A stretch of 64,000 nt of DNA from Stenopsyche tienmushanensis (lineage: Eukaryota > Arthropoda > Insecta > Trichoptera > Stenopsychidae): positions 1,612,001 through 1,676,000 of the forward strand of contig WACJ01000527.1 of NCBI GenBank assembly GCA_008973525.1, given 5' to 3'. Numbering within the stretch: position 1 is the first letter of the stretch; every line of letters begins with the position of its first letter. Shown here in pieces: positions 33,557-44,418 of this stretch. The position numbers and the translations under genes are program-made. Under the pieces are notes generated by a model. It saw nothing but the letters and a program-made list of their open reading frames with translations, had not been told where the DNA came from and ran no database searches.

Positions 33557-34700
33557 CCAACAATACTAAAATGTAATTAAACAATTAAATTATGCCTAAT
33601 GATGCAGCGGCGAATGTGGTGCAGCGAATCGCGTGATTAGTTTGAATGAAAGGGTAGGATATATATATAGGGTAAGATGATATTGATTTATTACAAGATA
33701 AAAATTTGCAGGACTCCTTCCAGAAAATTAAGAAAATAACAAGATCATTTTCATCCAAAGCTCTGTGTTTATGTATCTGTTGCGTCTGTCTAGTTACGGT
33801 TCTAATGATAAGATATCATTTGAATGACTAAAAAATGAGTAAGATGTTGAGATAGCGTCTTCCGTTTTGTTGGAAGGAAATGATTCAACTCTATCATCGC
33901 CCAGCCTGAATCAATGTTGTTTCTCACGGGGCCCAAATTCGATAGTCGGAGCGTAAACAGAAGGAATAGCGACGTGATATTATAATGCACAGGATCGATA
34001 AGCTTCAACAATTACTCTGTCATTAGCCAAACCAACGAAAACAAAGTGAAGATAAGCAAGTGCGAACAGAAAAGGGTAAAAATGCAAGTTTCGAAAGATA
34101 TTTAGATAGTTTTCGTCTTCCAGACATAATAGAAAGACGTTCGTAAAGTTTAAATTTGTAAGTCGTTATAGAAATACGTAACAGTGATACCCTGGATTTT
34201 TGGAAACTGTTTAAAATTTCACTGCACTTAATGCAGAAACTTCATTCAAACATATCAGTATTTCTTATACTCAGATCAGAAGATTCCGGGAACTTCTAAT
34301 ACGAGAATCATTGTCGTCGGAAAATACTAGGCCCGACAATAAAAAGAAGAAAGCAAAAAAAGCGTTTCACGCTTTAGAAATTCGTAAAATCCGCAGGACA
34401 AATCTAATGAAAGGAATTATACTCTTTGTTACTAAAAGTTGAGGCGAATTCTCAATCGCCAAAATCGACGTAAAATGGGGCTCAACATATTGTGCTTATT
34501 CTATTAAATAGAAATAAAGTAACTTGTTAAATCGTATTTAAGCAGAGGAAGAAAACGTCCAACGAAATTACGCGACGTGGCCTCCGCGAGGGAACGCCCG
34601 TCGCGCATATCTGGTGGACGCGGCGACGAACGAGTTAATCAATGTATATTTTCGTCAACCATTAATGTCTGTGAGTGTATTGTACTGTAGTCACCAAGCT
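33557..34700. other. Intergenic stretch
   Basis: Includes 33928-34010, which resembles 18570-18665. No gene seen. Confidence 0.35.
33928..34010. repeat. Dispersed repeat shared with 18570
   Basis: TTCGATAGTCGGAGCGTAA and the following bases align with 18590-18665 with several gaps. Confidence 0.35.
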
Positions 34701-34708
34701 TTATATCG

Positions 34709-35121
34709 CAGGGATGTAACAAGGGCATGGCAAAGCAGGTGCCCGCCACGGGCGCAATTGGGCTTGAGGTGCAAAACGTAGAATACCGACCCGGTCGATA
34801 GTTTCACTTGATTTATTTGTTTTACTCGACCATTCTTCTTTACATTAACCAACCCTAATTGACTCTGTCCGTTTTTATAATATAATACTAAGTTGTCCAA
34901 TCTCTCTTTTCTTCGTTATCGCTTAAGCATTTGACCGACAAATTTAAACATCACTTTTCATCGGACAACTTCGTTTTATAATAGTAATCGTTCTGTATAT
35001 ACGCTTATTCGTCACATCAGCTGTCCGAAAAGTGGACCGATTGGACATACGAACCTTATGGCCTTCCGGGGGCGAAGTTAGATACTTGCCACGGGCGCTT
35101 CATACCCTTGTTACGGCTCTG
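34709..35121 (-). mobile_element. hAT-type MITE, copy 5, complete with target duplication
   Basis: Begins CAGGGATGTAACAAGGG and ends CCCTTGTTACGGCTCTG, an inverted pair. Perfect 8-bp duplications TTATATCG flank it (34701-34708 and 35122-35129). 8-bp duplications and CAG...CTG ends define hAT elements. 413 bp, no coding capacity. Confidence 0.92.
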
Positions 35122-35129
35122 TTATATCG

Positions 35130-37179
35130 TATTTTAATAGATTAAACAACAATATCCAATAACTATGCACAGGTTGTAAGTATTATGTCTGAGCGATTTC
35201 TAATGTCATATGTCGCGAGCTGAACTGAAAGTATTATATAAAACCATCTCCGAAGCTATAAAATTGCACTTGCATCGTAAAAAATATTGTTCATAACTGT
35301 ACTGATTACTTTTATTTTGATTGCCAAATGGATCACACCAATTTCTCCCAGGCATTGTCAAGTTCAATCAAGCTGAAGAATCGCTTGTATACAAACAATC
35401 AAACTTTCATCGCCTTGTTTGATTAATGGACTCATCAACGTATATTTATAAGCTATCAAAAAGAGAAAAGCAAGCGATGATACCATTCTGAAAAGAGTCA
35501 ACAACATTGTCAAGCGGACAGGAATGAGGCTGCAATTGAGAAAGAAAACGAGGCGGAAGTCATAACATAATTTTCTGGTAATCGTAAAATAATACGGGTC
35601 TTCCGGTTGCTCTTGACATTGATTTGTATATATGCAGGTTTATGACCTTAAAATTTATTACCATGGTTGGTATCTTCGCCATGCCGCAAACGAGATTGTT
35701 ATAAGTTTGATACTCGAAAAAAAAAACGTATAAATTACTCAGTAACGAACGCTACCGGTTGTTCTGCCGTCGAATAAAGAAATGAGAAAATAACGGTGTG
35801 TACTAAAACAGATCGATTACTTAAGAAAGTATAACAGTCGGTTCGATCTTATATCAATTTCGACAAGACTGACATTTTTAACACCGCGGAAAAAATGCAT
35901 GAAAATAGTTCAATTGAGATGAAAAAAGCAGCAAAAATAGAACAAAAGCGGGTCATCCAAATGCCATATTTCATGCCCAATTAACTTAAAATCACACTAT
36001 AAAAAGAAAGCATCGCAATGCGATTTGTCGTAGATATTATTGTTGGATAATGCCTAAGAAGCGATTATGAATAGGATCCACAGCATAACTTTTAAACACC
36101 GAATTAAATCTACATCCTTAGATCGACGATGAAGATGACACGCATTTCGATCGAAGAAGACAATGCTTCTCTATAATTACCCTAAGCAATATCGTCGCAA
36201 TTTATTATGATTAATATGAGCAAGTTGTGAACATGCTTGTTCATGATAGTAGCCAAGAATGGCGTCATTAAAAAGCAATTTTGCAAAGAAAATCGCGCTG
36301 CTATTATCTTCAAAATTAATTGAACCGTACTCGTAATTTCTTCATTTTCTATTGAGCATGCCAATAAAGTTGAGTGTGGATTACATACTTATATCTGTAT
36401 TAAAAACGAAAATTTTAGCTGCATTTAAGAAGGTTGAGTGGCATAAGATGTGCATGCAATTGGATCATTCTGTCAATCTTGAAGACTAATATTATAATAT
36501 CGAATGATGCAATGACACATCATTACGTGCATATTCAACTGTTTGGCATTAAATGGAGGATTGTTTGGGATTTTGCATGCAAATCTTGTATACATATTCG
36601 AATTTATGTAATTCTAAATGATCATTTTGGTGCACGCATGCATAAATGGATCAGCGTTCGGTTGTTTAGGATATCTGTCTATTATATAGTCTGAATATTT
36701 GATATTTGCTCCATTGAAGAACCATAATTTATGTCCTCATCCAAAATCAAATTTGTCAGAAAAAAATGCACTGAAGTCGCTCCAAAAGTCAATGTAAATA
36801 AATACAAATCAATGTGGCTGAGCTTCCACTTTTGGAATTAGATAACATGGCCATGTTCCTTAAATGGATATAGAAAAACCTCTAATTTAGCATTGGATTG
36901 TTTGTGATTTACTATGATGATGATTCATTACACAACGACTTTTTCTAACTATTTATCATAATTTTAAATTAAAATGTGTTTGTTCTTCAATATGATAATC
37001 GAAGGATGCCACAATCTAATAATTTGTGTAAAAAAGAAAGCCTTCCTACTCTTGGATTTACAAGGATAAATCGGAGATATACAATACTACGAGTGCCTAA
37101 ATTTTTAATAGAATTGGTGTATTATGATGAATATTTAAGATGCTTTGCAGTGGACAGCGTGTGATTGTAAGGGTCTTTC
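35130..37179. other. Intergenic stretch
   Basis: AT-rich, apparently unique. I see no exon, repeat end or RNA gene. Confidence 0.35.
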
Positions 37180-37411
37180 TATAGGGATGCTCAAAAGTTC
37201 TTAGGATATAGTAACATCGATGACATGTGGTTTCAACAGGAAGGCGCTACGTGCCACACAGCGCATGCCACGATGGGCATTCTGCACAAGCGATTCGAGG
37301 GCATGGATGTCTCGCGTGCCGATGAGGTAAACTGAACATCGAAATTGTGCGATTTAACGCCTTTAGACTTCTTCCTTTGGGGCTTCCTTGAGGGGGGCAA
37401 TCCCTTTAGAC
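37180..37411 (+). pseudogene. Tc1/mariner-type transposase relic
   Basis: The plus strand reads DMWFQQEGATCHTAHATM, then LHKRFEG, and after a stop LCDLTPLDFFLWGFL. This is the region between the second and third catalytic acidic residues of insect IS630/mariner-superfamily transposases (WFQQDGA.CH.A ... DLTPLDFFLWG). It is cut by a hAT MITE at 37412 and shows no clear continuation. Confidence 0.75.
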
Positions 37412-37616
37412 CAGTGGTTCCTAACCTAGGGAGAATTACCCCTGCAGGGGTAAAACAGGTGTTCTGCGGGGGTAATCGTGCTGGTATTTTTTGGTATGTG
37501 GATAATAAAATGGTAGATCAGCGCTATGTGACTGAGCACAAATTTTAAAGAGGGATAAAATCAGTTTCCCTGATAGGTCATAGGGGTAACAATACTGAAA
37601 AGGTTAGGAAGCACTG
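37412..37616. mobile_element. Second hAT MITE family, complete
   Basis: 205 bp with ends CAGTGGTTCCTAACCT and AGGTTAGGAAGCACTG (inverted) and a perfect 8-bp duplication CTTTAGAC on both sides (37404-37411 and 37617-37624). The CAGTGGTTC end is typical of hAT elements. It is inserted in the transposase relic and is not related in sequence to the other hAT family here. Confidence 0.92.
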
Positions 37617-37718
37617 CTTTAGACGCTCAAGAATGAGTCATTTTTCATGGTTTTTTTTAATGGTGATAAAATAATCATGTCATTTTAAATTTTTGACATT
37701 ATTCTACTACAATCTTAA

Positions 37719-37789
37719 CCTTTTAAATGCCAGAGCGTAATGAGCGCATACAAATGCGACTCGCCGGTGAGTCGTTGGCATTTAAAAGG
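37719..37789. mobile_element. 71-bp TTAA-flanked micro-MITE
   Basis: Perfect 14-bp inverted ends, CCTTTTAAATGCCA and TGGCATTTAAAAGG, sit between TTAA at 37715-37718 and 37790-37793. The layout is piggyBac-like. The interior holds the palindrome ACTCGCCGGTGAGT. Confidence 0.75.
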
Positions 37790-37950
37790 TTAAAGTGATA
37801 TTTAATTTTTTTAAAAACAAAATGGCGGAGTTATAAGGTATTCTATCAGGCGCGTTTTCTCGTGATATCAAACGGCTCGCCACTTGTCGAAGGTTTCCTG
37901 TTGAACTGAAATCGAAAATGGAAATATTTTTTGATTTTCAATATGTGTGA

Positions 37951-39084
37951 TTGGTTTGCGGGAAATCTCGCCGAGAAATCTCGGATAGAGCTAACGAGGT
38001 CACCAGCTTTCTTTGGGACTGGAGCGTTAGAAACAAGCTTACATTCGCGCCCAAAAAATCAGTAGGGATCATGCTGAAAGGCCCAAAAGGGCTACGCGCG
38101 CCGTCAGTCAAACTGGGCGGAGATGTGGTGCCATTCAAAAAGCACACAACCTATTTGGGCGTCACGTTAAGCGAAGGATGCCAGTTCAAACAAAATATCG
38201 CTGACGCGACTGCCAAAGCTGCAAGGGCGTTTAGCAAGATGTCCAGACTTGCTGGAGCGAATTGGGGCCTTAGCAGGGATAACATGCGCATCGCCTATGA
38301 TGCCATATATGTCAGCATTGCGCTATACGGAGCCGGGGCATGGTCCGAAAGACTAGGAAGATACGGCATGTGCAAAACCAGCCATAGACGCCTTAACAGT
38401 GCACAAAGACTGCCGCTACTCCGCATCACCGGGGCCTACCGGACAGTCTCAACAGACAGCCTCCCGGTACTAGCTGGAATATTACCCCTCGATCTAAAAA
38501 TGCAGGTCAGCGCCTGCAAATTTCGACGGGAAAACGGACAAGTAGTTAAAGTCGGCAAACAAGTCCTCAATCCCGAGGACGTGACGATTGTGGGTTCGAG
38601 AGATCTGAGAGAGTGGGCACGGAGGGCTGCGTTGGAGGAATGGGAGTGTAGGTGGTCATCTTCGACCACTGGGCGCCATCTTTATTTGTTCTTCGACTCC
38701 GTTCAACGGAGGAATAAATTTCCTTGGATATGTCCTAATCACTGGACATCACAGTTCCTCACGGGACATGGCCGTTTTAGCGCTCACTTAATGGGGCTTG
38801 GCCTCGCGAACACCTCGGAGTGTCCATGCGGTGATCGGTGCATGGACGCAGATCACATTCTGTGGTCATGTCCTGGGATGGCATCTGAAAGAGAGGAGCT
38901 CCTATGCCGAGTGCGCGCGTCACGTGAGGGGCCTGTGGGACACAGGGATCTGGTAGCCCGTCCTGGTGCCTTCAGCGCCTTCAATGCATTTTGCACAAGT
39001 TTCGGCGCTAAAGGCGCTCCAGGTGAGTACTACGAGGCGCATTGGATCGATCCAAGAACCCTCGTGGCTGACGCTGTAACTTAA
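37951..39084 (+). CDS. R1-clade reverse transcriptase, C-terminal part (truncated)
   Basis: 377 codons, uninterrupted. The frame opens with VCGKSRREISDRANEV, the stretch that follows the catalytic FADD, then FAPKKSVGIMLKG and TTYLGVTL (thumb). A linker follows with WSERLGRYG and RTVSTDSLPVLAGILPLDL. The C-terminal zinc knuckle is CPCGDRCMDADHILWSCPG (Cys-Cys-His-Cys), preceded by FLTGHGRFSAHL. Endonuclease and catalytic polymerase domains are absent, so it cannot move on its own. The first codon is that of the truncation, not a real start. GC content is visibly higher than that of its surroundings. Confidence 0.9.
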   Translation: MVCGKSRREISDRANEVTSFLWDWSVRNKLTFAPKKSVGIMLKGPKGLRAPSVKLGGDVVPFKKHTTYLGVTLSEGCQFKQNIADATAKAARAFSKMSRLAGANWGLSRDNMRIAYDAIYVSIALYGAGAWSERLGRYGMCKTSHRRLNSAQRLPLLRITGAYRTVSTDSLPVLAGILPLDLKMQVSACKFRRENGQVVKVGKQVLNPEDVTIVGSRDLREWARRAALEEWECRWSSSTTGRHLYLFFDSVQRRNKFPWICPNHWTSQFLTGHGRFSAHLMGLGLANTSECPCGDRCMDADHILWSCPGMASEREELLCRVRASREGPVGHRDLVARPGAFSAFNAFCTSFGAKGAPGEYYEAHWIDPRTLVADAVT

Positions 39085-39174
39085 CATTCTAGGCCTCCGC
39101 CCCCAACTTTCTCGTTCTTTCACTCTCGTAACCCACACAGTGGCCGTGCGTTTGCCTCCATTTCCCTCTTTGAA

Positions 39175-39765
39175 TTGATTAAATTGATTTATATATTTTT
39201 ATTTTTGTTATTTATCTATTTAAGTTATTGAACTATTTTATTTATCTATCATCAATTATTGAATTATTTTATTTATCTATTATCAATTATTGAGTTATCT
39301 TATTTATTTATTTATTTACCTATTTTATGTATTCAATTTATTTACTTATTTAATTTATTTGCTCATTTGTTTGCCAGTCATTTACTTATTTAATTAATTA
39401 GTCTATCTATTTATATATTGATGTTTATTTTACTATTATTAATTTTAAATCTTACTATTATTTATTTGTATTATTTATTTACTTTATTTATTTATTATTA
39501 TTGCCTTTTTGGGTTTTTATTTATTTACTTTATTTATTTATTTATTATTGTTTTTGTTTGAAATTTATCTATTTATTTTATTATTTATATATATTTTACT
39601 TTATTTTAATTCTATTATTATTATTTATTATTAATTTTATTTATTATTATTATTATTTTTTTTTTTTAGTATTATTATTATTTTTTATTATTTTTATTCT
39701 ATGTTGTTCTATGTTCTATTTATGATTATTTTTATTATTATTATTATTATTTTATTTTTTTTACT
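39175..39765. repeat. TTTA/TTAT low-complexity tract
   Basis: About 590 bases of near-pure T and A, with units TTTATTTA, TTATTATT and T-runs, in the 3' part of the R1-clade element. Open frames in it are artefacts. Confidence 0.9.
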
Positions 39766-40000
39766 TACTTTTCTGCGTATTTCACTTGATCATCAAATTG
39801 ATATAGTCTTGTTTTCCCAAGTTGAGTCTGGTAATTTAGCGAGTGCTGGTATAGGTTGAATCTCAACCTGGGTACATGCACGTTTTCAAAGAAAAAAAAA
39901 AACAGAGTGTTAATATCTGTGATTTATAAATTGTTATGTTTATATATTGTACACTTTTGATTCTTTGAATAAAATAAATACTTTACTTTTCAATATGTGT

Positions 40001-40529
40001 AGGCATTCAACTAAGCTATAAAAATTTAAAAAAGTATAAAATTGTAAATTTAGTAGGCTTATTGGTTAAACTTTCATATTTTTGACCATTTTCTTGATAA
40101 TTTTTACCCCAAAAAATCATTTATTTACGCAAAGGCCTTAAAACTTTAGCTTAGTTGACTAGATAGTATTATAGTGAGAAATGTCCCAAAATTTCAGTCA
40201 GATCGATCAATAACTTTTTAAGCTACAACTGGCGAACATTTTGAAAATGCAGTTTCGAGATAATTTAAAGTTTTAATGTGTAAAAACTATCAATTTTAGT
40301 GGTGCTGTTTTATCTCTTGACCAAGAAATTGAGTCAGATCTTTAAGCTTTGGATAATTTTTAAAGCAAGTTTTCTGCCATTTGCATCAGCTTTTGACTCC
40401 AGTTGAGTTCCCATGATAATGTATTTTTTTAAACTCTTCGAATTTCTGTACCTTTCGTTCCTTTACTAAGATATTTTGACATTTTTGCTTCGAAAATTCA
40501 ACCACACATAACAAACTATTGAGCTAAAC
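40001..40529. other. Unique AT-rich stretch
   Basis: Begins right after the target duplication of the R1-clade insertion. No exon or known repeat end. Confidence 0.3.
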
Positions 40530-40612
40530 TTGACTTCGAGCAACTTCGATCTGACTTCGAGCAACTTCGAGCTGACTTCGAGCAACTTCGAGCTGACTTC
40601 GAGCAACTTTAA
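40530..40612. repeat. Tandem repeat, 21-bp unit
   Basis: About four copies of a 21-bp unit containing GACTTCGAGCAACTTCGA, with the last copy degenerating into AACTTTAATTTC. Confidence 0.85.
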
Positions 40613-40868
40613 TTTCACATACTTAAAGATACAAAAGATTTAAATAAATGTATTATGAAAGAAAGGTTGCTCAACTCCAAATGTTTCTACCTGACCTGAC
40701 TCCCTAGTTTACAGCGGTTCTGGTGTGCTCCTGATTATGCGCTATAACTTCGTAAATATTTCATATTCCGATTTTTCTCTTTTATAGTATACTCTCAATA
40801 TGTTATACTTTTCAAATACGTAATTTAAAAAAACAATTTTTTTAACATTGTAAAGGATTTGCCCCCCT

Positions 40869-41360
40869 TAACACGTTAACAACGGTACACGAGAATTCGC
40901 GTATTTGCAAAGACTGGGCATATACCGTGGGACACAAGAAAACTCATTCACAAAAGTTATTTATTTGCTAAAATTTCTCAATCATTCTCGATATATAATG
41001 TCACAAATGAATGTTAAATGAAGACCGTATTACATGTTTTTTTCTTCAAAGAAGTGGCGACTCTTGAGACAGTATTATTACAAAAAATCATCAAAAATTG
41101 GACCTCCCGAATACGTGCCACCAAGCAAAACCGCGGAGGACATTTGAACGACATTATATTTCGTATTTAATGCCATAAAATATTCTGTCAAATAAAAAAA
41201 ATATTAAGTGAATATCTTACACACAACTTGTTTTATTTATAAAATTATTATAATATTCTTGTGAGTATTTGATAATTTTATACAAGAAGAAGTATTGTTT
41301 TTATATTATTTCACACAGTGTTTCAGAGCAAAATCATAGTGTGGCACAAGAAAATGAATG
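40869..41360. repeat. Possible piggyBac-like non-autonomous element
   Basis: Starts TTAACACGTTAACAACGG, close to the TTAACACTAACAACGCCGG terminus at 60359 next to a piggyBac transposase relic. GGGACACAAGAAAA near 40930 recurs as GTGGCACAAGAAAA near 41340. The far end is not delimited. Confidence 0.35.
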
Positions 41361-43998
41361 CTTTCGAGTTCAAAGTGTATGAATAATTAATCTTTTGAGG
41401 AACATCAACTTTGAACTTTAGCCAACTGTTTCTTTAAAAAAATGTTCTTAATTATATCTCTTAGTATTTTAAGCTATATTATTTACGCTTAAATCACCTT
41501 TTAAATCCAATTTAATGCAATATTTCCCAATCCGATAATAGGAGAACAATGATCTTGTTGTAAAAAGAAGTCGCAACATCCGACGTAAATGATCTATATA
41601 ATTTCACAACAAAAATGTGTGTGCAAATTTGTAACGGTTTGTGATCAATTAGCCAAGAAAATGCCTCAGTGACTTTCAATCTTTTTTGTCGTTGTGCAAT
41701 CCACATTAAATTAACAACGGAGCAAATCACAGACGAACCCTTGTTAATTGATATTTTTTGCGTCGATGATTGATGCAATATTTAATAATCAATCAAGAGC
41801 CCAATTAAGGTCGTAGATTTTCGATCTTGTTAAAATGTAAAAGGTCTTTCGAGATCAAAATCCAGATTTAATTACACGGCGAATCAGGCAGAATTTATAC
41901 TGAATTAAGGCCAATACCGAGCGCATCGGGATGAAAGCGAAATTCCTTCATGCGATTCTAATATTACTAATTCTCTACATTTTCTATGATAGCACCATGC
42001 AAAATTGAGCCGAATCGGTCATCAAATTCCGATGATTTTTTTCAAGCTATGTGATCTTTGAGAGCGTCCAAGAGACTTTCTTTTGCGGTAAAAAAGCATA
42101 AAATTTCATACAAATTTGTAAATGTAATCGAACTGTGTATCATCGATTTGTTAATCTCGCGGATTTTCATTTTTTCAGCAACGCGAAAGCGAAGAATCTC
42201 CCAATAAAACAATGTATTTTGTGAAATATCCTATTGGGAAATCTGAACAATCGCATTCACTTGCGTCATGTATGCATTACGACATGTGGATGTAAATTTG
42301 ATGTTTTTTATCTGATTTATGGCAATGTAACGTGAGCTCTGTACATTGTCGAAATTTAAGAAAAAATGCGAATTTGTGTCATAATAATGAAAGTGCAACT
42401 TAATGATTCGTACAAGAAACAAGTTAGATACAATTGTTTTAAGTAAAAATATAATTTACTATGGATTTTTACTGCCTTAGAATTATAATTATGGTTATTA
42501 AAATATCAATACTGTCAATACTTAGATGATTATTATTTTTCCGATAGTTCTAATAAATTCCTTCCATAATGGAACCATTTGATTGATATATATGGATGTT
42601 AAAATCGACAGCATCATTCCGGAATAGATGAGATTTACCATTTTAATTGTCTTCTATGATATTTAAAATATGCTTCATTATCCATCATGACTTCACGTTT
42701 ATCTTGTTATGTACGAGAAAATTACAAAGATTTGTGGAAAGTTTATTTTTCGGCATTCGCAAATTACACAACAACAAGGAAGAATTCTTGCCGATTCATA
42801 TAAAAAGCGGAAATGAAATTTATTTCCAAAACGATTTTAAGATCGTTTTTTGCATTCACATTGCAAAGGCTTTGATTGCATTCGGCTAATGTAGCGATTT
42901 GATGTGCACATTTTAAATTGCTAATTGAATAGGTTTCAATGAAGACGACCGGTGCTAAACGTGTTAAAGATATGTTCGTGTTTTTATCTGCAAGTTACTG
43001 ACCATTTAAAAACAAGGCTCCCAGCGGCGTCCGTATTTCAACGATGTATATTATTTATTGATCTTAATTGCATTTTAGAATACATGCATTAGTATTGAAT
43101 TGCTCATTAAAAATTATGTTTGTTCGGTCACGTTATTATTTCATAAGCATGTTCAACATTAACGTATAAATGCCTCAGAGCCTAAAGATTACATTATGAG
43201 GCAATGGACCGTTATTTAAATATATTCATTCTACTATAAATTCAAGTTAATGTTGTTATTTATTGTCTTTAAGATGCCGACTTGATCAAACAGATAAATC
43301 AAATGATAATCGAAGATTTTACTGGATAGTTTTTGCATGAAAATGTTCATATTTAAGATTCTACAATAGAAGAAATGAAGGTTAATGCTATAAGGAGGTA
43401 CTTTTCAAAAACGTTTAAAAAAATTTCAAAAGGGGGTCAGAAAAACACATAAGTTTAAAAGATAAAGACATTTAAAAAATTATTATTCATTATGATAATG
43501 CAAAATTCCATGCAGCAATGACATTTGTTAAATTCAGATAATTGTATCTGGAAGATCTGTCTAATCCAACGGACTCATGGAGCATTGCAACATCCTCTTG
43601 AACACACCATAAAGAACAAAAGATTATCTAATGTTGAGCAATTTCGAAAGCATCTCGAAATCGATGGAATAAGATTGCAGGAAATAATTGCTCTTAAGAT
43701 CGATTTAAAAATATTTTGTATCTATCAATACCATTTCCTTAGTGTCAGTCTTTAATTGTGCTTATAAAAATGTATTAGGCGTGTTTTTGTTGCATTAATT
43801 ATTGTTTTTTAACTATTGGGTCATTAAATGCGTTGGTGGAAGAAAAATGAGTGGATAATACAGACTCACCTTCATTTTTGGATCTTAAAGAATGAATTAA
43901 TTAAATCGTGTAGAACCGCCTGCATTTATCTTTTTTAATTTCACAGATAACTCATAAATCCTATTTAAAATTCTTATTCCAATGACAAGATAAGCGCA
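41361..43998. other. Gene-poor AT-rich stretch
   Basis: Apparently unique sequence. Short open frames lack domains and codon structure. It may be intergenic or intronic. Confidence 0.35.
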
Positions 43999-44418
43999 TG
44001 TGGAAGGAATGTGTTCAATCGGTCCGCTTTTCGAACCGCTGCTATGAAGAGTGAGCATCTCGCGATCGGATGCCATACCTGAACATGTCTATAGAACGAT
44101 TACAAACTCTCATTATGTTGTCTGAAGAATACTGATCGGGTGGATTATTTAAATTTTACAATCGGTCGAAAATATTGTTGTCTTTATTTTATTACGGGCT
44201 TATGCCGCCTGGGTCGGCCTAATTTTTAAGCGATAACGAAGAAAAGAGGGATTAGAAAACTTGGTATGTATTATAAAAACGGACAAAGTCAATCAGTGTT
44301 GATTAAAACTAAAAATCATGTGCAACTCTCGACTGAGTCGGTATTCTGCGTTTTGCGCCCCAAGCCCAGTTGCGCCCGTAGCAGGCGCCTGCTTTGCCAC
44401 ACGCTTGTTACGGCCCTG
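43999..44418 (+). mobile_element. hAT-type MITE, copy 6 (left end lost)
   Basis: Starts inside the family at GTTCAATCGGTCCGCTTTTC. It includes the AAAACGGACAAAGTCAATC block and ends GCTTGTTACGGCCCTG at 44418. No target duplication can be read. Confidence 0.8.

Larger units (their letters stand above)
37949..39986 (+). mobile_element. 5'-truncated R1-clade non-LTR retrotransposon
   Basis: A 14-bp direct repeat, TTTTCAATATGTGT, flanks the element (37935-37948 and 39987-40000), as expected of target-primed reverse transcription. The element starts just after the FADD box of the polymerase. It then has an intact frame to 39084 and a 3' untranslated region made largely of TTTA/TTAT repeats. An A-run lies at 39891-39902 and the end is AATAAAATAAATACTTTA. 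The preserved frame and clean duplication suggest recent insertion. Confidence 0.9.

Noticed and set aside
37345..37548. 67-codon ORF at 37345
   Set aside because: A fusion of transposase relic and inserted hAT MITE sequence, not a gene.
39501..39725. Tyr/Phe/Leu-rich open frame that looks like a membrane protein
   Set aside because: Translation of a TTTA/TTAT low-complexity tract in a retrotransposon 3' region.
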